DNA of 64,000 nt, taken from positions 1 through 64,000 of the forward strand of contig CAKVLS010000002.1 of the NCBI GenBank assembly GCA_934757865.1. The letters are read 5' to 3'. Position numbers and translations under genes: made by a program. The notes under the pieces were generated by a model. The model was not told the DNA's origin and ran no database searches. It saw only the letters and a list, made by a program, of their open reading frames with translations. Source of the DNA: an uncultured Clostridia bacterium. Its GTDB lineage: Bacteria > Bacillota > Clostridia > Christensenellales > UBA1242. Below are positions 37,330-45,848 of this stretch, one piece after another (the stretch's first letter is position 1; every line of letters begins with the position of its first letter).

Positions 37330-37352
37330 TTGCATAGTACTTTGCATAGTAC
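37330..37352 (+). repeat. TTGCATAGTAC repeat, copies 6 and 7 in tandem
   Basis: Two exact copies (37330-37340 and 37342-37352) one base apart. The second is followed by TACGCAAAG, so CTTTGC and GCAAAG can pair around a 10-base loop. They lie 16-38 bases after the end of the TIGR04086 gene. Confidence 0.65.
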
Positions 37353-37367
37353 TACGCAAAGTAAGTA

Positions 37368-37763
37368 TTAGTTAATTCTCTCTTCTGTTCTAAAATTGGC
37401 ACAAAAAATACCGCAAATAGCCCCAAAAATACCGCTAAATAGCAAATCAAGAATATTACTTAGTCCAAAAGTGATTTTGCAATTAAGTAACGAAAATACA
37501 AAATATGCTATAAATGAATATATAAGTCCTATAATAAGACCTGTGATTAACCCTTGCTCTTTTTGATGCTTTTGGCACATATAAACACCAAAGAAAATGC
37601 TAATAATTTTTATAGTTTGATTGATAAGTTTGATAGCTATATCACTGAGTTCGACAAACTTGAGAAGCACAGCAAAAACAAGTATCAAACCAAGAGATAT
37701 AAGTACACTAACAAGCGCACCTTTTAGAACATTAGAAAATGAAAACTTTTTTGACTTTTCCAT
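37368..37763 (-). CDS. TIGR04086 family small membrane protein
   Basis: A 131-residue protein with four hydrophobic segments (about 14-36, 42-62, 70-90, 98-122), a basic N-terminus and a short Asn-ending tail. Its place between yajC and secD is characteristic of the TIGR04086 family of Clostridia, a link to the Sec machinery that has not been explained as far as I know. Its ribosome binding site (GGGAGA) lies in the 3' arm of a hairpin followed by a T-run, so expression may be lower than yajC or conditional. Confidence 0.8.
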   Translation of the reverse strand: MEKSKKFSFSNVLKGALVSVLISLGLILVFAVLLKFVELSDIAIKLINQTIKIISIFFGVYMCQKHQKEQGLITGLIIGLIYSFIAYFVFSLLNCKITFGLSNILDLLFSGIFGAICGIFCANFRTEERIN

Positions 37764-37796
37764 AAAAAATCTCCCATACCATAAGATATGAGAGAT
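37764..37796 (-). terminator. Attenuator-like hairpin overlapping a ribosome binding site
   Basis: On the minus strand ATCTCTCATA pairs with TATGGGAGAT (ten pairs, one G-T) around an eight-base loop and is followed directly by five more T before the ATG of the TIGR04086 gene. The 3' arm contains its Shine-Dalgarno sequence, so the hairpin can both stop transcription after yajC and hide the binding site. Confidence 0.65.
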
Positions 37797-37817
37797 ATAA
37801 ATTATTTAGACTAAAAA

Positions 37818-38363
37818 TTATTTAGCTTCTTTTTTGGTTCTAGGTTTTCTTGCCTTTGGCTTAGACTCTTTTGCATCCTCTGCTTTTACTTCTTCAGTAG
37901 GTTCTGCCTTTGGCTCTTCCACTTTTTTAGGCTCTTCGCCAGCTGTTTTATTTTTGTCATCAACTTTTGTTTCTTCAGTCTTTGGCTCTACTATTTTGCC
38001 TTCGCTATCAAGTACAACATCTTGTTTCTCGTCAATACCAAGAATAACTGATAGATTAACCTCTAGGTAGCTTACATTTTTACCTTCGCCAGATTTGATA
38101 AGAGCAACTTTGCCGAAGTTAGTTTGTCTAATAGAAACTATCTCACCATAAATTCCAGCATTGGTTACAACTTTGTCGCCAACTTTTAACTCATTAAGCA
38201 TCTCTTCTGCTTTGCCTTGGCGTTTGCGGTCAGCAAACATTCTAACAACTAAAAGTACTAGAATTAATCCAATGATTACAAGCATAATCCAAGTAGATGT
38301 ACCATTGTTATTTTTTGTAGTGCCAGAGCTTGTAGCACTATCAAGTAACATATTTAATTTCAT
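37818..38363 (-). CDS. yajC: Preprotein translocase subunit YajC
   Basis: A 181-residue accessory subunit of the SecDF complex. One membrane helix (about 26-44, WIMLVIIGLILVLLVVRMF) is followed by the conserved cytoplasmic domain (ELKVGDKVVTNAGIYGEIV). The last 70 residues are an extra Lys/Glu/Ala/Pro-rich tail ending in KPRTKKEAK, much longer than in the typical 85-110 residue YajC and likely disordered. GAGGAG precedes the ATG. Confidence 0.93.
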   Translation of the reverse strand: MKLNMLLDSATSSGTTKNNNGTSTWIMLVIIGLILVLLVVRMFADRKRQGKAEEMLNELKVGDKVVTNAGIYGEIVSIRQTNFGKVALIKSGEGKNVSYLEVNLSVILGIDEKQDVVLDSEGKIVEPKTEETKVDDKNKTAGEEPKKVEEPKAEPTEEVKAEDAKESKPKARKPRTKKEAK

Positions 38364-38442
38364 AATATTCTCCTCTATTTTTGTTTTACTTACTTAGTAT
38401 ACAAATAAAACGATATTTTTCAAACTGATTTTTAAGACATTT

Positions 38443-39558
38443 TTATTTGTCGCCATATTTTTTGTAAAATTCTTCTCTAAACTCCAAAAATCTATCTTCT
38501 TTGATAGATTGACGAACATTTTCCATTAGTTTAATAAGGAATCTCAAATTGTGCAAGCTTAGCATTCTTCCACCCAAAATCTCGCCAGCATTGATAAGAT
38601 GTCTTAAATATGCCTTTGTATAATGTTTACAACAATAACAATCGCACTCGTCATCTAGTGGTGTGAAGTCTTCTTTATACTTAGCATTTCTTATAACGAT
38701 TTTGCCCTTAGATGTAAAAGCTGTACCGTTGCGAGCAATTCTTGTAGCTAAGACGCAGTCAAACATATCTACACCTCTAAGCACGCCCTCAATAAGACAA
38801 TCAGGGCTACCTACACCCATAAGGTATCTAGGAGAATCTACCGGAAGATAAGGTTTCATCTCGTCAAGTATCTCATACATAAGTTCTTTTGGCTCGCCAA
38901 CAGATAGCCCTCCAATACCCATGCCGCATCTTACATAAGGAAGTGTTCTCTTCAAACTCTCAAGTCTCAAATCTTTGTAGAAGTTTCCTTGAACAATAGG
39001 AAAAAGCATTTGATTTTCGTTCTTTTGAGCTTTATAACATCTGTCTAGCCATCTCAAAGTTCTTTCCATAGCTTTGCGAGCATAGTCTTTTGTTACGCCA
39101 TATTCGCTACACTCGTCAAATGCCATAATGATATCACTACCAAGGTCATTTTGTATCTGCATACAAATTTCTGGGTTCATATGAAGTTTTTTGCCATCAA
39201 GATGAGACTTAAAGTCTACGCCCTCTTCGGTAATTTTGTTAAGGTCTGACAAAGAAAATACTTGGAAGCCACCACTATCAGTAAGTATTGGCTTATTGAA
39301 ATCCATAAATTTATGAAGACCGCCAGCCTTCTTAACTATCTCCTCGCCTGGGCGAAGATGCAAGTGGTATGTATTAGACAAAATAATTTGAGCGCCTATA
39401 TCATATAGTTCCTGTGGGGTCAAGCTCTTGACAGTCGCCTGAGTACCTACTGGCATATATATAGGGGTCTCTATATCTCCGTGTGGAGTGTGAAAAATAC
39501 CCGTCCTTGCGCCACTATTTGGGTCTATATGGGTAGTTTCAAACCAAAATTTTTCCAT
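38443..39558 (-). CDS. tgt: Queuine tRNA-ribosyltransferase
   Basis: A 371-residue enzyme that swaps guanine 34 for the queuosine precursor preQ1 in tRNAs with GUN anticodons. The substrate loop is TDSGGFQVFSL, the nucleophile Asp lies in the GVDMFDCVLATR block, and the zinc site is CDCYCCKHYTKAYLRHL (three Cys and a His). QueA, which completes the next step, is encoded 139 bases upstream on the same strand. Confidence 0.97.
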   Translation of the reverse strand: MEKFWFETTHIDPNSGARTGIFHTPHGDIETPIYMPVGTQATVKSLTPQELYDIGAQIILSNTYHLHLRPGEEIVKKAGGLHKFMDFNKPILTDSGGFQVFSLSDLNKITEEGVDFKSHLDGKKLHMNPEICMQIQNDLGSDIIMAFDECSEYGVTKDYARKAMERTLRWLDRCYKAQKNENQMLFPIVQGNFYKDLRLESLKRTLPYVRCGMGIGGLSVGEPKELMYEILDEMKPYLPVDSPRYLMGVGSPDCLIEGVLRGVDMFDCVLATRIARNGTAFTSKGKIVIRNAKYKEDFTPLDDECDCYCCKHYTKAYLRHLINAGEILGGRMLSLHNLRFLIKLMENVRQSIKEDRFLEFREEFYKKYGDK

Positions 39559-39651
39559 AATAATCCTTTTAATTTTTAGCTATTTTAGTTGTTTTTGCAA
39601 AATATTTTCAAATAATTTCGTTAATAATTTTTTGTTAGATTTTATAAGGGA

Positions 39652-39673
39652 TTTTAAGTCCTTTGGGGACTTT
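39652..39673 (-). terminator. Weak hairpin between queA and tgt
   Basis: AAAGTCC and GGACTT pair around a short loop, but the T-run is poor, so termination would be partial. Confidence 0.35.
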
Positions 39674-39697
39674 ATTTATACCTTCAAATTACTTCAA

Positions 39698-40732
39698 TTA
39701 GTACAAGAAAGTTGCATCGCCGAAACTAAAGAATCTATATCTTTCTCTTACGGCTTCGTTATAAAATCTCATAGTTTCTTCATATCCACAAAAAGCACTT
39801 ACTAGCATAATAAGTGTGCTCTCAGGTAGGTGGAAGTTAGTAATAAGAGCGTCTACCATCTTAAACTTATATGGTGGATAAATGAAAATTTTTGTATTGC
39901 CATGTTGAGCTACAAGCTCGCCATTTTCGTTAGTTGCCGACTCCAAAACTCTAACAGAAGTCGTACCAACGGCAACTACTCTGCCACCGGCCTTTTTTGT
40001 ATCATTGATAAGGCGAGCAGTCTCTTCGTTAACCTCAAAGTACTCGCTGTGCATATCGTGTTCCAATATATTATCAGACTTAACAGGTCTAAATGTGCCA
40101 AGTCCTACATGAAGCAATACCTCAGCTATCTTAACTCCTTTTGCTTTTATCTTCTCAAGAAGTTCTTTTGTAAAATGTAGTCCAGCTGTTGGAGCTGCTG
40201 CACTGCCGTCAATTTTTGAATAAACAGTTTGATATCTGTTTTGGTCTTTTAATTTTTCTTTGATATATGGAGGCAATGGCATAGTGCCAGTTTCAGATAG
40301 AACAGTTTCAAAAGTCCCTTCAAAAATGAAGTGAACAATTTTACCACCTTCAAAGTTTGCGTCTCCCATAATCTCACATTTTAGTTTGTCGTTAAAGGTA
40401 ACTACTGTGCCAGTTTTACATCTTTTACCTGGTTTAACTAGTGCTTCCCAGTCAGTGCCGTTAAGTTTCTTTAGAATAAATACTTCTATCTTTGCCCCAG
40501 TGTCTTTTGTTCCCAGTAATCTGCAAGGTAAAACTTTTGTATTATTGATAACAAGAACATCGCCCTTGTGTAGATAGTCAACTATATCATAAAAGTGCTT
40601 GTGCTCTATTGTCTTATCTTTTTTGCTATAAACAAGTAGCCTTGAGTGGTCTCTTGGCTCAACGGGTGTTTGAGCAATTAGTTCTTCTGGTAAGTTATAG
40701 TAATAACTTGAAGTTTTAGTCAAATCAATCAT
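39698..40732 (-). CDS. queA: S-adenosylmethionine:tRNA ribosyltransferase-isomerase
   Basis: A 344-residue enzyme that builds epoxyqueuosine from preQ1-tRNA and S-adenosylmethionine. Family segments are YDLPEEL-like (YYYNLPEELIAQTPVEPRD), GDVLVINNTKVLPCRL, AAPTAGLHFTKELLEK and NFHLPESTLIMLVSAFCG. Length is normal. The start lies inside the end of ruvB (eight-base overlap), so it belongs to the ruvCAB operon. Confidence 0.97.
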   Translation of the reverse strand: MIDLTKTSSYYYNLPEELIAQTPVEPRDHSRLLVYSKKDKTIEHKHFYDIVDYLHKGDVLVINNTKVLPCRLLGTKDTGAKIEVFILKKLNGTDWEALVKPGKRCKTGTVVTFNDKLKCEIMGDANFEGGKIVHFIFEGTFETVLSETGTMPLPPYIKEKLKDQNRYQTVYSKIDGSAAAPTAGLHFTKELLEKIKAKGVKIAEVLLHVGLGTFRPVKSDNILEHDMHSEYFEVNEETARLINDTKKAGGRVVAVGTTSVRVLESATNENGELVAQHGNTKIFIYPPYKFKMVDALITNFHLPESTLIMLVSAFCGYEETMRFYNEAVRERYRFFSFGDATFLY

Positions 40733-41777
40733 TAGTATCAGTTAGTCCTTTTTGTAAACTGTTTAGTTGTTTTTCTTTGTCCTCAGACAAAGTTACATTC
40801 ATATGTTTGTAAGCAGGTGCTAGGGCTATTCTGCCTCTTGGTGTACGAGCTATAAAGCCTAATTGTATTAGGTATGGCTCATAAACATCTTCTATTGTTC
40901 CTGCCTCTTCGCCGGTTGCAGCAGCTAGCGTGTCAAGTCCCACTGGACCACCGCTAAATTTGTTAAGAATATTGCTCAAAATTCTTCTGTCAATAAAGTC
41001 AAGTCCTAGCTCATCTATCTCCATAAGTTTTAGAGCATATTTTGCTATCTCAAGAGTAATCTTGCCATCGCCTTTAACCTCGGCATAGTCTCTAACTCTC
41101 TTCAAAAGTCTATTGGCTATTCTTGGAGTTCCACGGCTTCTCTTACCTATCTCTGTTACGGCGTCTTTATCAATGGCAATATTAAGTATGCCAGCACTAC
41201 GCTCAACGATAGTTGCAAGCTCCTCGGTAGAATAAAGTTCTAGTCTAGCTAGCACGCCAAATCTATCTCTAAGTGGCGAGCTAATGCTACCCGCCTTAGT
41301 AGTTGCGCCGATTAGTGTAAAAGGCTGGATTTTAAGTCTCATATTACGAGCAGACGGACCTTTGCCCACGATAAAGTCTAAGGCATAGTCCTCCATAGCT
41401 GGATATAATATTTCCTCTACTGAGTGGTTAAGTCTATGAATCTCATCAATAAACAAAACATCATTTTTGTTAAGATTAGTAAGTATAGCCGCAAGGTCTG
41501 CTGCATGCTCTATAGTAGGGCCTGATGTTATTTTTATTTGAGTACCAAGCTCATTGGCAATAATGTGTGAAAGTGTTGTTTTGCCTAGTCCTGGAGGTCC
41601 ATACAAAAGTACATGGTCAAGTGCCTCTTTACGATTTTTGGCAGCTTCTATATACACTTTTAGATTCTCTTTAATTTTGGTTTGACCAACATATTCGTCA
41701 AGTGTTGTTGGTCTTAAAGAATTTTCTATCTCAACATCAGTAAGAGTTCTTGTGCTTTGAAAAAGTGAATCGTCCAT
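40725..41777 (-). CDS. ruvB: Holliday junction branch-migration helicase RuvB
   Basis: A 350-residue AAA+ motor that drives branch migration together with RuvA. Walker A is LLYGPPGLGKTTLSHI, Walker B is DVLFIDEIHRLN, sensor 1 is TLIGATTKAGS, the arginine finger is in PLRDRFG, and the C-terminal winged helix has TPRGRIALAPAYKH. It overlaps ruvA by one base and queA by eight. Confidence 0.98.
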   Translation of the reverse strand: MDDSLFQSTRTLTDVEIENSLRPTTLDEYVGQTKIKENLKVYIEAAKNRKEALDHVLLYGPPGLGKTTLSHIIANELGTQIKITSGPTIEHAADLAAILTNLNKNDVLFIDEIHRLNHSVEEILYPAMEDYALDFIVGKGPSARNMRLKIQPFTLIGATTKAGSISSPLRDRFGVLARLELYSTEELATIVERSAGILNIAIDKDAVTEIGKRSRGTPRIANRLLKRVRDYAEVKGDGKITLEIAKYALKLMEIDELGLDFIDRRILSNILNKFSGGPVGLDTLAAATGEEAGTIEDVYEPYLIQLGFIARTPRGRIALAPAYKHMNVTLSEDKEKQLNSLQKGLTDTND

Positions 41778-42361
41778 TAGTTATTCATCCCCCTTAGAGC
41801 TTTGGCAACAATGTCCTCAGCAGTTGAGTCCTCTCTTGCATATTCTCTTGCAAGTCTTAACGCATCGTTCTTGTTAATACCTAGAGATACAAGGACTATT
41901 ATAGCCTCGTCAACCGCCTTGCTATCAATTATTTGCTCAGGCATTGACTCTGCCATAGTGAAGGTTACTTTGTCTTTTAGCTCGATAGCTATACGCTCAG
42001 CAGTCTTTTTGCCAACGCCTTTTATTGTAGACAAAATCTTAACATCATTAAGAGCAATAGCCTTGGCTAAATCTTGCATAGAAATGTTAGAAAGTATACC
42101 AATAGCCATCTTAGGTCCAACGCCGCTTACGGAAATAAGCTTTAGGAAAAGCTCTTTTTCTTCCATATTAGAAAAGCCAAAAAGAGCCACGCCATCCTCT
42201 TTGACTTGAAGATAAGTATAAACTCTAGCAATCTCGTTAACAGGTGGCAAAGCTGATACGCTGTAGTTAGACATAAATAGCTCGTAACCTACGCCATTAA
42301 CATTCAATATAACATATCCATCTTGCTTATATGCTACTGTTCCCTCCAAAAATGCGAACAT
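41777..42361 (-). CDS. ruvA: Holliday junction protein RuvA
   Basis: A 194-residue junction-binding protein. The OB fold occupies the first 65 residues, followed by two helix-hairpin-helix motifs (VSGVGPKMAIGILS and IKGVGKKTAERIAIELK) that grip the DNA minor groove, and a C-terminal three-helix domain (about 145-194) that contacts RuvB. Eleven bases after ruvC. Confidence 0.97.
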   Translation of the reverse strand: MFAFLEGTVAYKQDGYVILNVNGVGYELFMSNYSVSALPPVNEIARVYTYLQVKEDGVALFGFSNMEEKELFLKLISVSGVGPKMAIGILSNISMQDLAKAIALNDVKILSTIKGVGKKTAERIAIELKDKVTFTMAESMPEQIIDSKAVDEAIIVLVSLGINKNDALRLAREYAREDSTAEDIVAKALRGMNN

Positions 42362-42371
42362 TGTTTTCTCC

Positions 42372-42860
42372 TTATACTCTGTTGTTAGAAATTAAATTGT
42401 TTGTTTGGCTGTGAGTTATCGCAACCGCCAAAGCATCGGCAGCATCGTCTGGTTTTGGGATACTTGATAGACCCAAAATATTAGTTACCATATACTGAAT
42501 TTGTTTTTTCTCTGCCCTGCCGTTACCGGTTATAGCTTGCTTAATCTGTAGTGGTGTATACTCATATATTGGAGTTCTACTTTGATTACAAGCAAGCAAA
42601 ATTATTCCTCTAGCCTCTGCAACGGGAATAATTGTTGTTTGGTTTCTAAAATAAAAAAGCTCTTCTATAGCTATAGCGTCCGGCTTAAACTTATCAATAA
42701 GAGCTACTATTGCGTTGTAGTTAGTTTCTAGTCTATTGGCTATGCTATCTTCTTTTGGGGTTGTTATCACTCCATAATCAATTACTTTGAGGTCTCTATC
42801 CTTGTCTATCACTCCATAACCGATTATCGCAAACCCCGGGTCAATACCTAATATTCTCAT
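42372..42860 (-). CDS. ruvC: Crossover junction endodeoxyribonuclease RuvC
   Basis: A 162-residue dimeric nuclease that resolves Holliday junctions. The catalytic acidic residues are visible: Asp7 in GIDPGFA, Glu in AIEELFYFRN and the Asp pair in PDDAADALAVAI. First gene of ruvC-ruvA-ruvB-queA. No LexA box is seen in the 120 bases upstream. Confidence 0.97.
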   Translation of the reverse strand: MRILGIDPGFAIIGYGVIDKDRDLKVIDYGVITTPKEDSIANRLETNYNAIVALIDKFKPDAIAIEELFYFRNQTTIIPVAEARGIILLACNQSRTPIYEYTPLQIKQAITGNGRAEKKQIQYMVTNILGLSSIPKPDDAADALAVAITHSQTNNLISNNRV

Positions 42861-42929
42861 AAAAAGCCTCTATGCTAAGTATATTTAGTTTAGTAAAAAA
42901 TGTCAAATTAAAGTACATATATAATATAT

Positions 42930-42966
42930 AAAATAAAAACTAGCAAGGTTGTTGCTAGTTTTTGAT
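42930..42966 (-). terminator. Terminator after yebC
   Basis: AAAAACTAGCAA and TTGCTAGTTTTT pair around a short loop, between yebC and ruvC on the minus strand. Confidence 0.85.
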
Positions 42967-42981
42967 ATTCTAAAATTAGAA

Positions 42982-43728
42982 TTATTCTTCCTCTTCATCT
43001 TCTTCTGGAAGGTTGACATTGTGATAAACTTCTTGAACATCGTCTAGTTCTTCTAGAGTGTCAATTAGTCTCTCAAACTTGCCTAGTTGCTCATCATTTA
43101 GGTCGATAGTTGATTGAGGAATCAATCTAACTTCTGCATCTTCAAATGTAAGACCTTGTTTTTCTAGAGCGTCCTTTACTGAGCTAAAGTTAGCTGGTGT
43201 TGTGATGATTTCGTAGCAATCTTCATAATCAACTACATCTTCTGCTTCAGCTTCAAGGCACATCATTATAATATCGTCCTCTACCATGTCTGGAAGTTTC
43301 TTTAGAGTCAAAATGCCTTTGTTATCAAATAGGTAAGATACGCAACCGGTTGAGCCCATACTTCCACCTAGTTTATCAAAAGCATGTCTAACATCGCCTG
43401 CAGAACGGTTTTTATTATCAGTTAAGCATTTTACTATAACAGCACTACCGCCTACGCCATAACCTTCATAAGTTATCTCTTCATAGTTGATAGATGAAAG
43501 TTCGCCGCTAGCTTTTTTGATACTTCTTTGGATAGTGTCATTAGGCATATTATTTTTCTTGGCCTTAGCTATAGCATCTCTTAGTCTTGAGTTTGAGTTA
43601 GGGTCAGCGCCTCCAGTTTTAACAGCTACTGCTATCTCTCTACCGATCTTAGTAAATACTTGTCCTCTAGCAGCATCAGTCTTACCTTTTGTTCTTCTTA
43701 TGTTTGCCCACTTGCTATGTCCTGACAT
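42982..43728 (-). CDS. yebC: YebC/PmpR family protein
   Basis: A 248-residue protein of the YebC/TACO1 family, with the invariant start MSGHSKWANIRRTKGKTDAA and the GPGGSA-like segment here GYGVGGSAVIVKCL. Members were described as DNA-binding regulators and more recently as factors that help ribosomes through proline stretches. Next to ruvC here, as in many bacteria. An acidic C-terminus (LPEEDEEEE) is typical. It starts four bases after the methyltransferase gene stop. Confidence 0.93.
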   Translation of the reverse strand: MSGHSKWANIRRTKGKTDAARGQVFTKIGREIAVAVKTGGADPNSNSRLRDAIAKAKKNNMPNDTIQRSIKKASGELSSINYEEITYEGYGVGGSAVIVKCLTDNKNRSAGDVRHAFDKLGGSMGSTGCVSYLFDNKGILTLKKLPDMVEDDIIMMCLEAEAEDVVDYEDCYEIITTPANFSSVKDALEKQGLTFEDAEVRLIPQSTIDLNDEQLGKFERLIDTLEELDDVQEVYHNVNLPEEDEEEE

Positions 43729-43732
43729 AATT

Positions 43733-44479
43733 TTATCTCCTTTTATTTGATAAACAATACATACAAATTGCTGAACTTACACCTGCATTAAGAGATTCTA
43801 AGTTGTTCTTCATAGGTATTGTGATTTTTTTGTTTGGAATACTCAAAAGTTCTTTTGAAATTCCGTTACCTTCATTGCCTATTGCTATACCAAACTTTTC
43901 TGGTGGATTATAATCAAAAATATTCTCTCCATCAAGGTCTGCAACTAGCAAAGTCAATTTGTTATCTACAATAAGTTTATTTAGCTCATCATAGCTCGTC
44001 TCATAAATATTAAGTCCAAAAACTGTACCCATACTACTACGAACCATCTTAGATGATAAGTAGTTAGGGCAGTTAATGACATAAATATCTCTAAAATCAG
44101 CTCCAAGGCTACTTCTGCATATTGTGCCAAAGTTGCCTGGGTCTTGAAGATTATCTAGCACCAAAAAGTTACCTTCTGGAGCTTTTAGCGACTTTTTGTC
44201 GCATTTTACAACTCCAACTACACCTTGATTAGTTTTTGTGTATGACAACTTTTCAAGTATATTAGGTGTTACTATATAAACTTCACATTTTGGGTCAATA
44301 TAATCTTTTAGTTCATTATAAACTTGCTCTTCTGCAAAAAGCATATTGCAATAAGTGCCGTATTTAGCCACTTCTTTTATGATTTTTGTGCCTTCTACAA
44401 GTGCAAAGCCCTCTTTGCCATCTTTGTAACTAGAGACAAGTTTGACTAGATTATTTTGATTAGAAGTAATGTATTGCAT
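43733..44479 (-). CDS. SpoU/TrmH family RNA 2'-O-methyltransferase
   Basis: A 248-residue SPOUT enzyme. The N-terminal 90 residues form the RNA-binding (L30e-like) domain with FALVEGTKIIKEV. The knot has motif 1 DNLQDPGNFGTICRSS (Asn and Arg catalytic), motif 2 FGIAIGNEGNGIS and motif 3 KITIPMKNNLESLNAGVSS. It most likely methylates a 23S rRNA or tRNA ribose; the exact target cannot be read from sequence. It lies between rplT and yebC. Confidence 0.88.
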   Translation of the reverse strand: MQYITSNQNNLVKLVSSYKDGKEGFALVEGTKIIKEVAKYGTYCNMLFAEEQVYNELKDYIDPKCEVYIVTPNILEKLSYTKTNQGVVGVVKCDKKSLKAPEGNFLVLDNLQDPGNFGTICRSSLGADFRDIYVINCPNYLSSKMVRSSMGTVFGLNIYETSYDELNKLIVDNKLTLLVADLDGENIFDYNPPEKFGIAIGNEGNGISKELLSIPNKKITIPMKNNLESLNAGVSSAICMYCLSNKRR

Positions 44480-44503
44480 AACTTTCCTTCCTTTATTTTG
44501 ACC

Positions 44504-44541
44504 CTAAAAAAACTCGTAAGGGTCGCTCCTTGCGAGTTTTT
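44504..44541 (-). terminator. Terminator after rplT
   Basis: On the minus strand AAAACTCGCAAGG and CCCTTACGAGTTTT pair around a short loop followed by T, closing the infC-rpmI-rplT operon. Confidence 0.88.
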
Positions 44542-44586
44542 TCTCTTGCTGGGAACAACACTTTGTTTAGTGGTTGCCTCTATTAA

Positions 44587-44943
44587 CTATTTTGCAAGTT
44601 GTTTTTTTGCAGTTTCAACTAGAGCTGCAAAAGCCTCTTTGTCATTAACAGCCATATCAGCTAGAACTTTTCTGTTAAGAGTGATGTTAGCTGATTTTAG
44701 ACCATGCATAAATTGGCTATAAGATAGATCACTTAGTCTGCAAGCAGCATTGATTCTTGCGATCCATAGGCATCTCATATCTCTCTTTCTTAGTCTTCTA
44801 CCAACATAAGCATATTGTCCGCTCTTCATAACGGCTTGGTTAGCTACTCTTACTAATGTTGATTTTGTGCCTCTGTAACCTTTTGCGGCTTTTAGAATGG
44901 CTTTTTTATGTTTTTGTTTGTTTACGCTTCTTTTGATTCTCAT
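44587..44943 (-). CDS. rplT: 50S ribosomal protein L20
   Basis: A 118-residue large-subunit protein with the typical very basic N-terminus (KHKKAILKAAKGYRGTKSTL) that threads into 23S rRNA, and the globular part with RDMRCLWIARINAACR. In Firmicutes L20 represses the operon by binding the infC leader. Fifteen bases after rpmI. Confidence 0.98.
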   Translation of the reverse strand: MRIKRSVNKQKHKKAILKAAKGYRGTKSTLVRVANQAVMKSGQYAYVGRRLRKRDMRCLWIARINAACRLSDLSYSQFMHGLKSANITLNRKVLADMAVNDKEAFAALVETAKKQLAK

Positions 44944-44958
44944 TGTCTTTTCCCCCTA

Positions 44959-45153
44959 TTAGCCTTGTACCAAAGTCTTGATTGTTTTGCTTTGGGTTGA
45001 GCTTACATAAGCCCCTTGTCTTAAATCTCTTTTCATCTTAGTTGATTTCTTTGTAAGAATGTGTCTTCTGCCTTGTTGACCTCTTTTGATAACACCAGAT
45101 GGTTTTACAGTAAATCTTTTCTTAGCAGAACTGTTTGTCTTCATTTTTGGCAT
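44959..45153 (-). CDS. rpmI: 50S ribosomal protein L35
   Basis: A 64-residue basic protein starting MPKMKTNSSAKKRFTV; GAGGAG lies about nine bases upstream, so the six codons before this ATG are not translated. The RRHILTKKSTKMKRDLRQG core is typical. Middle gene of infC-rpmI-rplT. Confidence 0.97.
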   Translation of the reverse strand: MPKMKTNSSAKKRFTVKPSGVIKRGQQGRRHILTKKSTKMKRDLRQGAYVSSTQSKTIKTLVQG

Positions 45154-45177
45154 AATTGTATATCTCCTCAAAAATTA

Positions 45178-45690
45178 TTATTTTTTATTAGGTGCAAGTA
45201 TCATAATGATATTGCGGCCAAGTATCTCAGCTGGTTTCTCAACAACAGCCAAGCCCTCTAACATGTCAACGAAACCTGTCATAACAGCAATACCAGCCTC
45301 AGGTCTAGCCTGTTGACGACCTCTCATTTTGATAGTAACTTTTACTTTGTTACCATCGTCAAGAAATCTCTTAGCGTGTTTTGCCTTAACCTCAAGGTCG
45401 TGAGTGTCGATAGTCATTGAAAGTTGAACTTCTTTTAGCTCAATAATCTTTTGAGCTTTGCGTTGCTCTTTCAACTTTTTCATTTGCTCAAACTTAAACT
45501 TGCCATAGTTCATTATTCTGCATACAGGTGGGTCTGCCTGTGGAGAAATCAAAACTAGGTCTAAGTTTTGTTCATCGGCGATTTTGTTAGCCTCAGCACT
45601 TGACATAATGCCAATCTGCTCGCCCTTTTCGCCAACAAGTCTTACCTTTGGTAAATTGATTTCGTCATTGATAAGTTGTTCCTTGTTAAT
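45178..45690 (-). CDS. infC: Translation initiation factor IF-3, AUU start
   Basis: A 170-residue factor that keeps ribosomal subunits apart and proofreads start codons. The first in-frame ATG (45606) would remove 28 conserved residues; upstream the frame continues through NKEQLINDEINLPKVRLVG to an ATT codon at 45690 preceded by AGGAGG with an eight-base spacing. AUU is the classical infC start, discriminated against by IF-3 itself, so it gives autogenous control. The C-terminal domain has the KVTIKMRGRQQARPEAG block. A leader with an attenuator precedes the gene. Confidence 0.96.
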   Translation of the reverse strand: MNKEQLINDEINLPKVRLVGEKGEQIGIMSSAEANKIADEQNLDLVLISPQADPPVCRIMNYGKFKFEQMKKLKEQRKAQKIIELKEVQLSMTIDTHDLEVKAKHAKRFLDDGNKVKVTIKMRGRQQARPEAGIAVMTGFVDMLEGLAVVEKPAEILGRNIIMILAPNKK

Positions 45691-45842
45691 GGGACTGTCC
45701 TCCTACCTAATAATTTGTATCCAAAAAAAGTGGGCGCCAAATAGCACCCACTTATACATTACTAATAATTAAAAAGTTATCAATAATAGCTACCGGACTA
45801 AGCATGCTTGTACGGTGAGAAGTGGATACTTCTTCTTTGAAC
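45691..45842 (-). ncRNA. infC leader (L20-leader-like)
   Basis: A roughly 150-base 5' region between the promoter and the AUU start. It contains an AGAAG-rich hairpin (GAAGTATCCACTTC, near 45815-45835) and ends in a strong terminator hairpin at 45723-45753. In Firmicutes the infC-rpmI-rplT leader binds L20 and causes premature termination; the layout fits, though the L20-binding fold has not been modelled here. Confidence 0.65.
45723..45753 (-). terminator. Attenuator in the infC leader
   Basis: On the minus strand AAGTGGGTGC and GCGCCCACTT pair and are followed by seven T, 32 bases before the infC start codon. Confidence 0.85.
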
Positions 45843-45848
45843 GACATA

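Noticed and set aside
1341..37352. The TTGCATAGTAC copies as a CRISPR array or attachment sites
   Set aside because: The copies are short, irregularly spaced by kilobases and without spacers or flanking cas or integrase genes.
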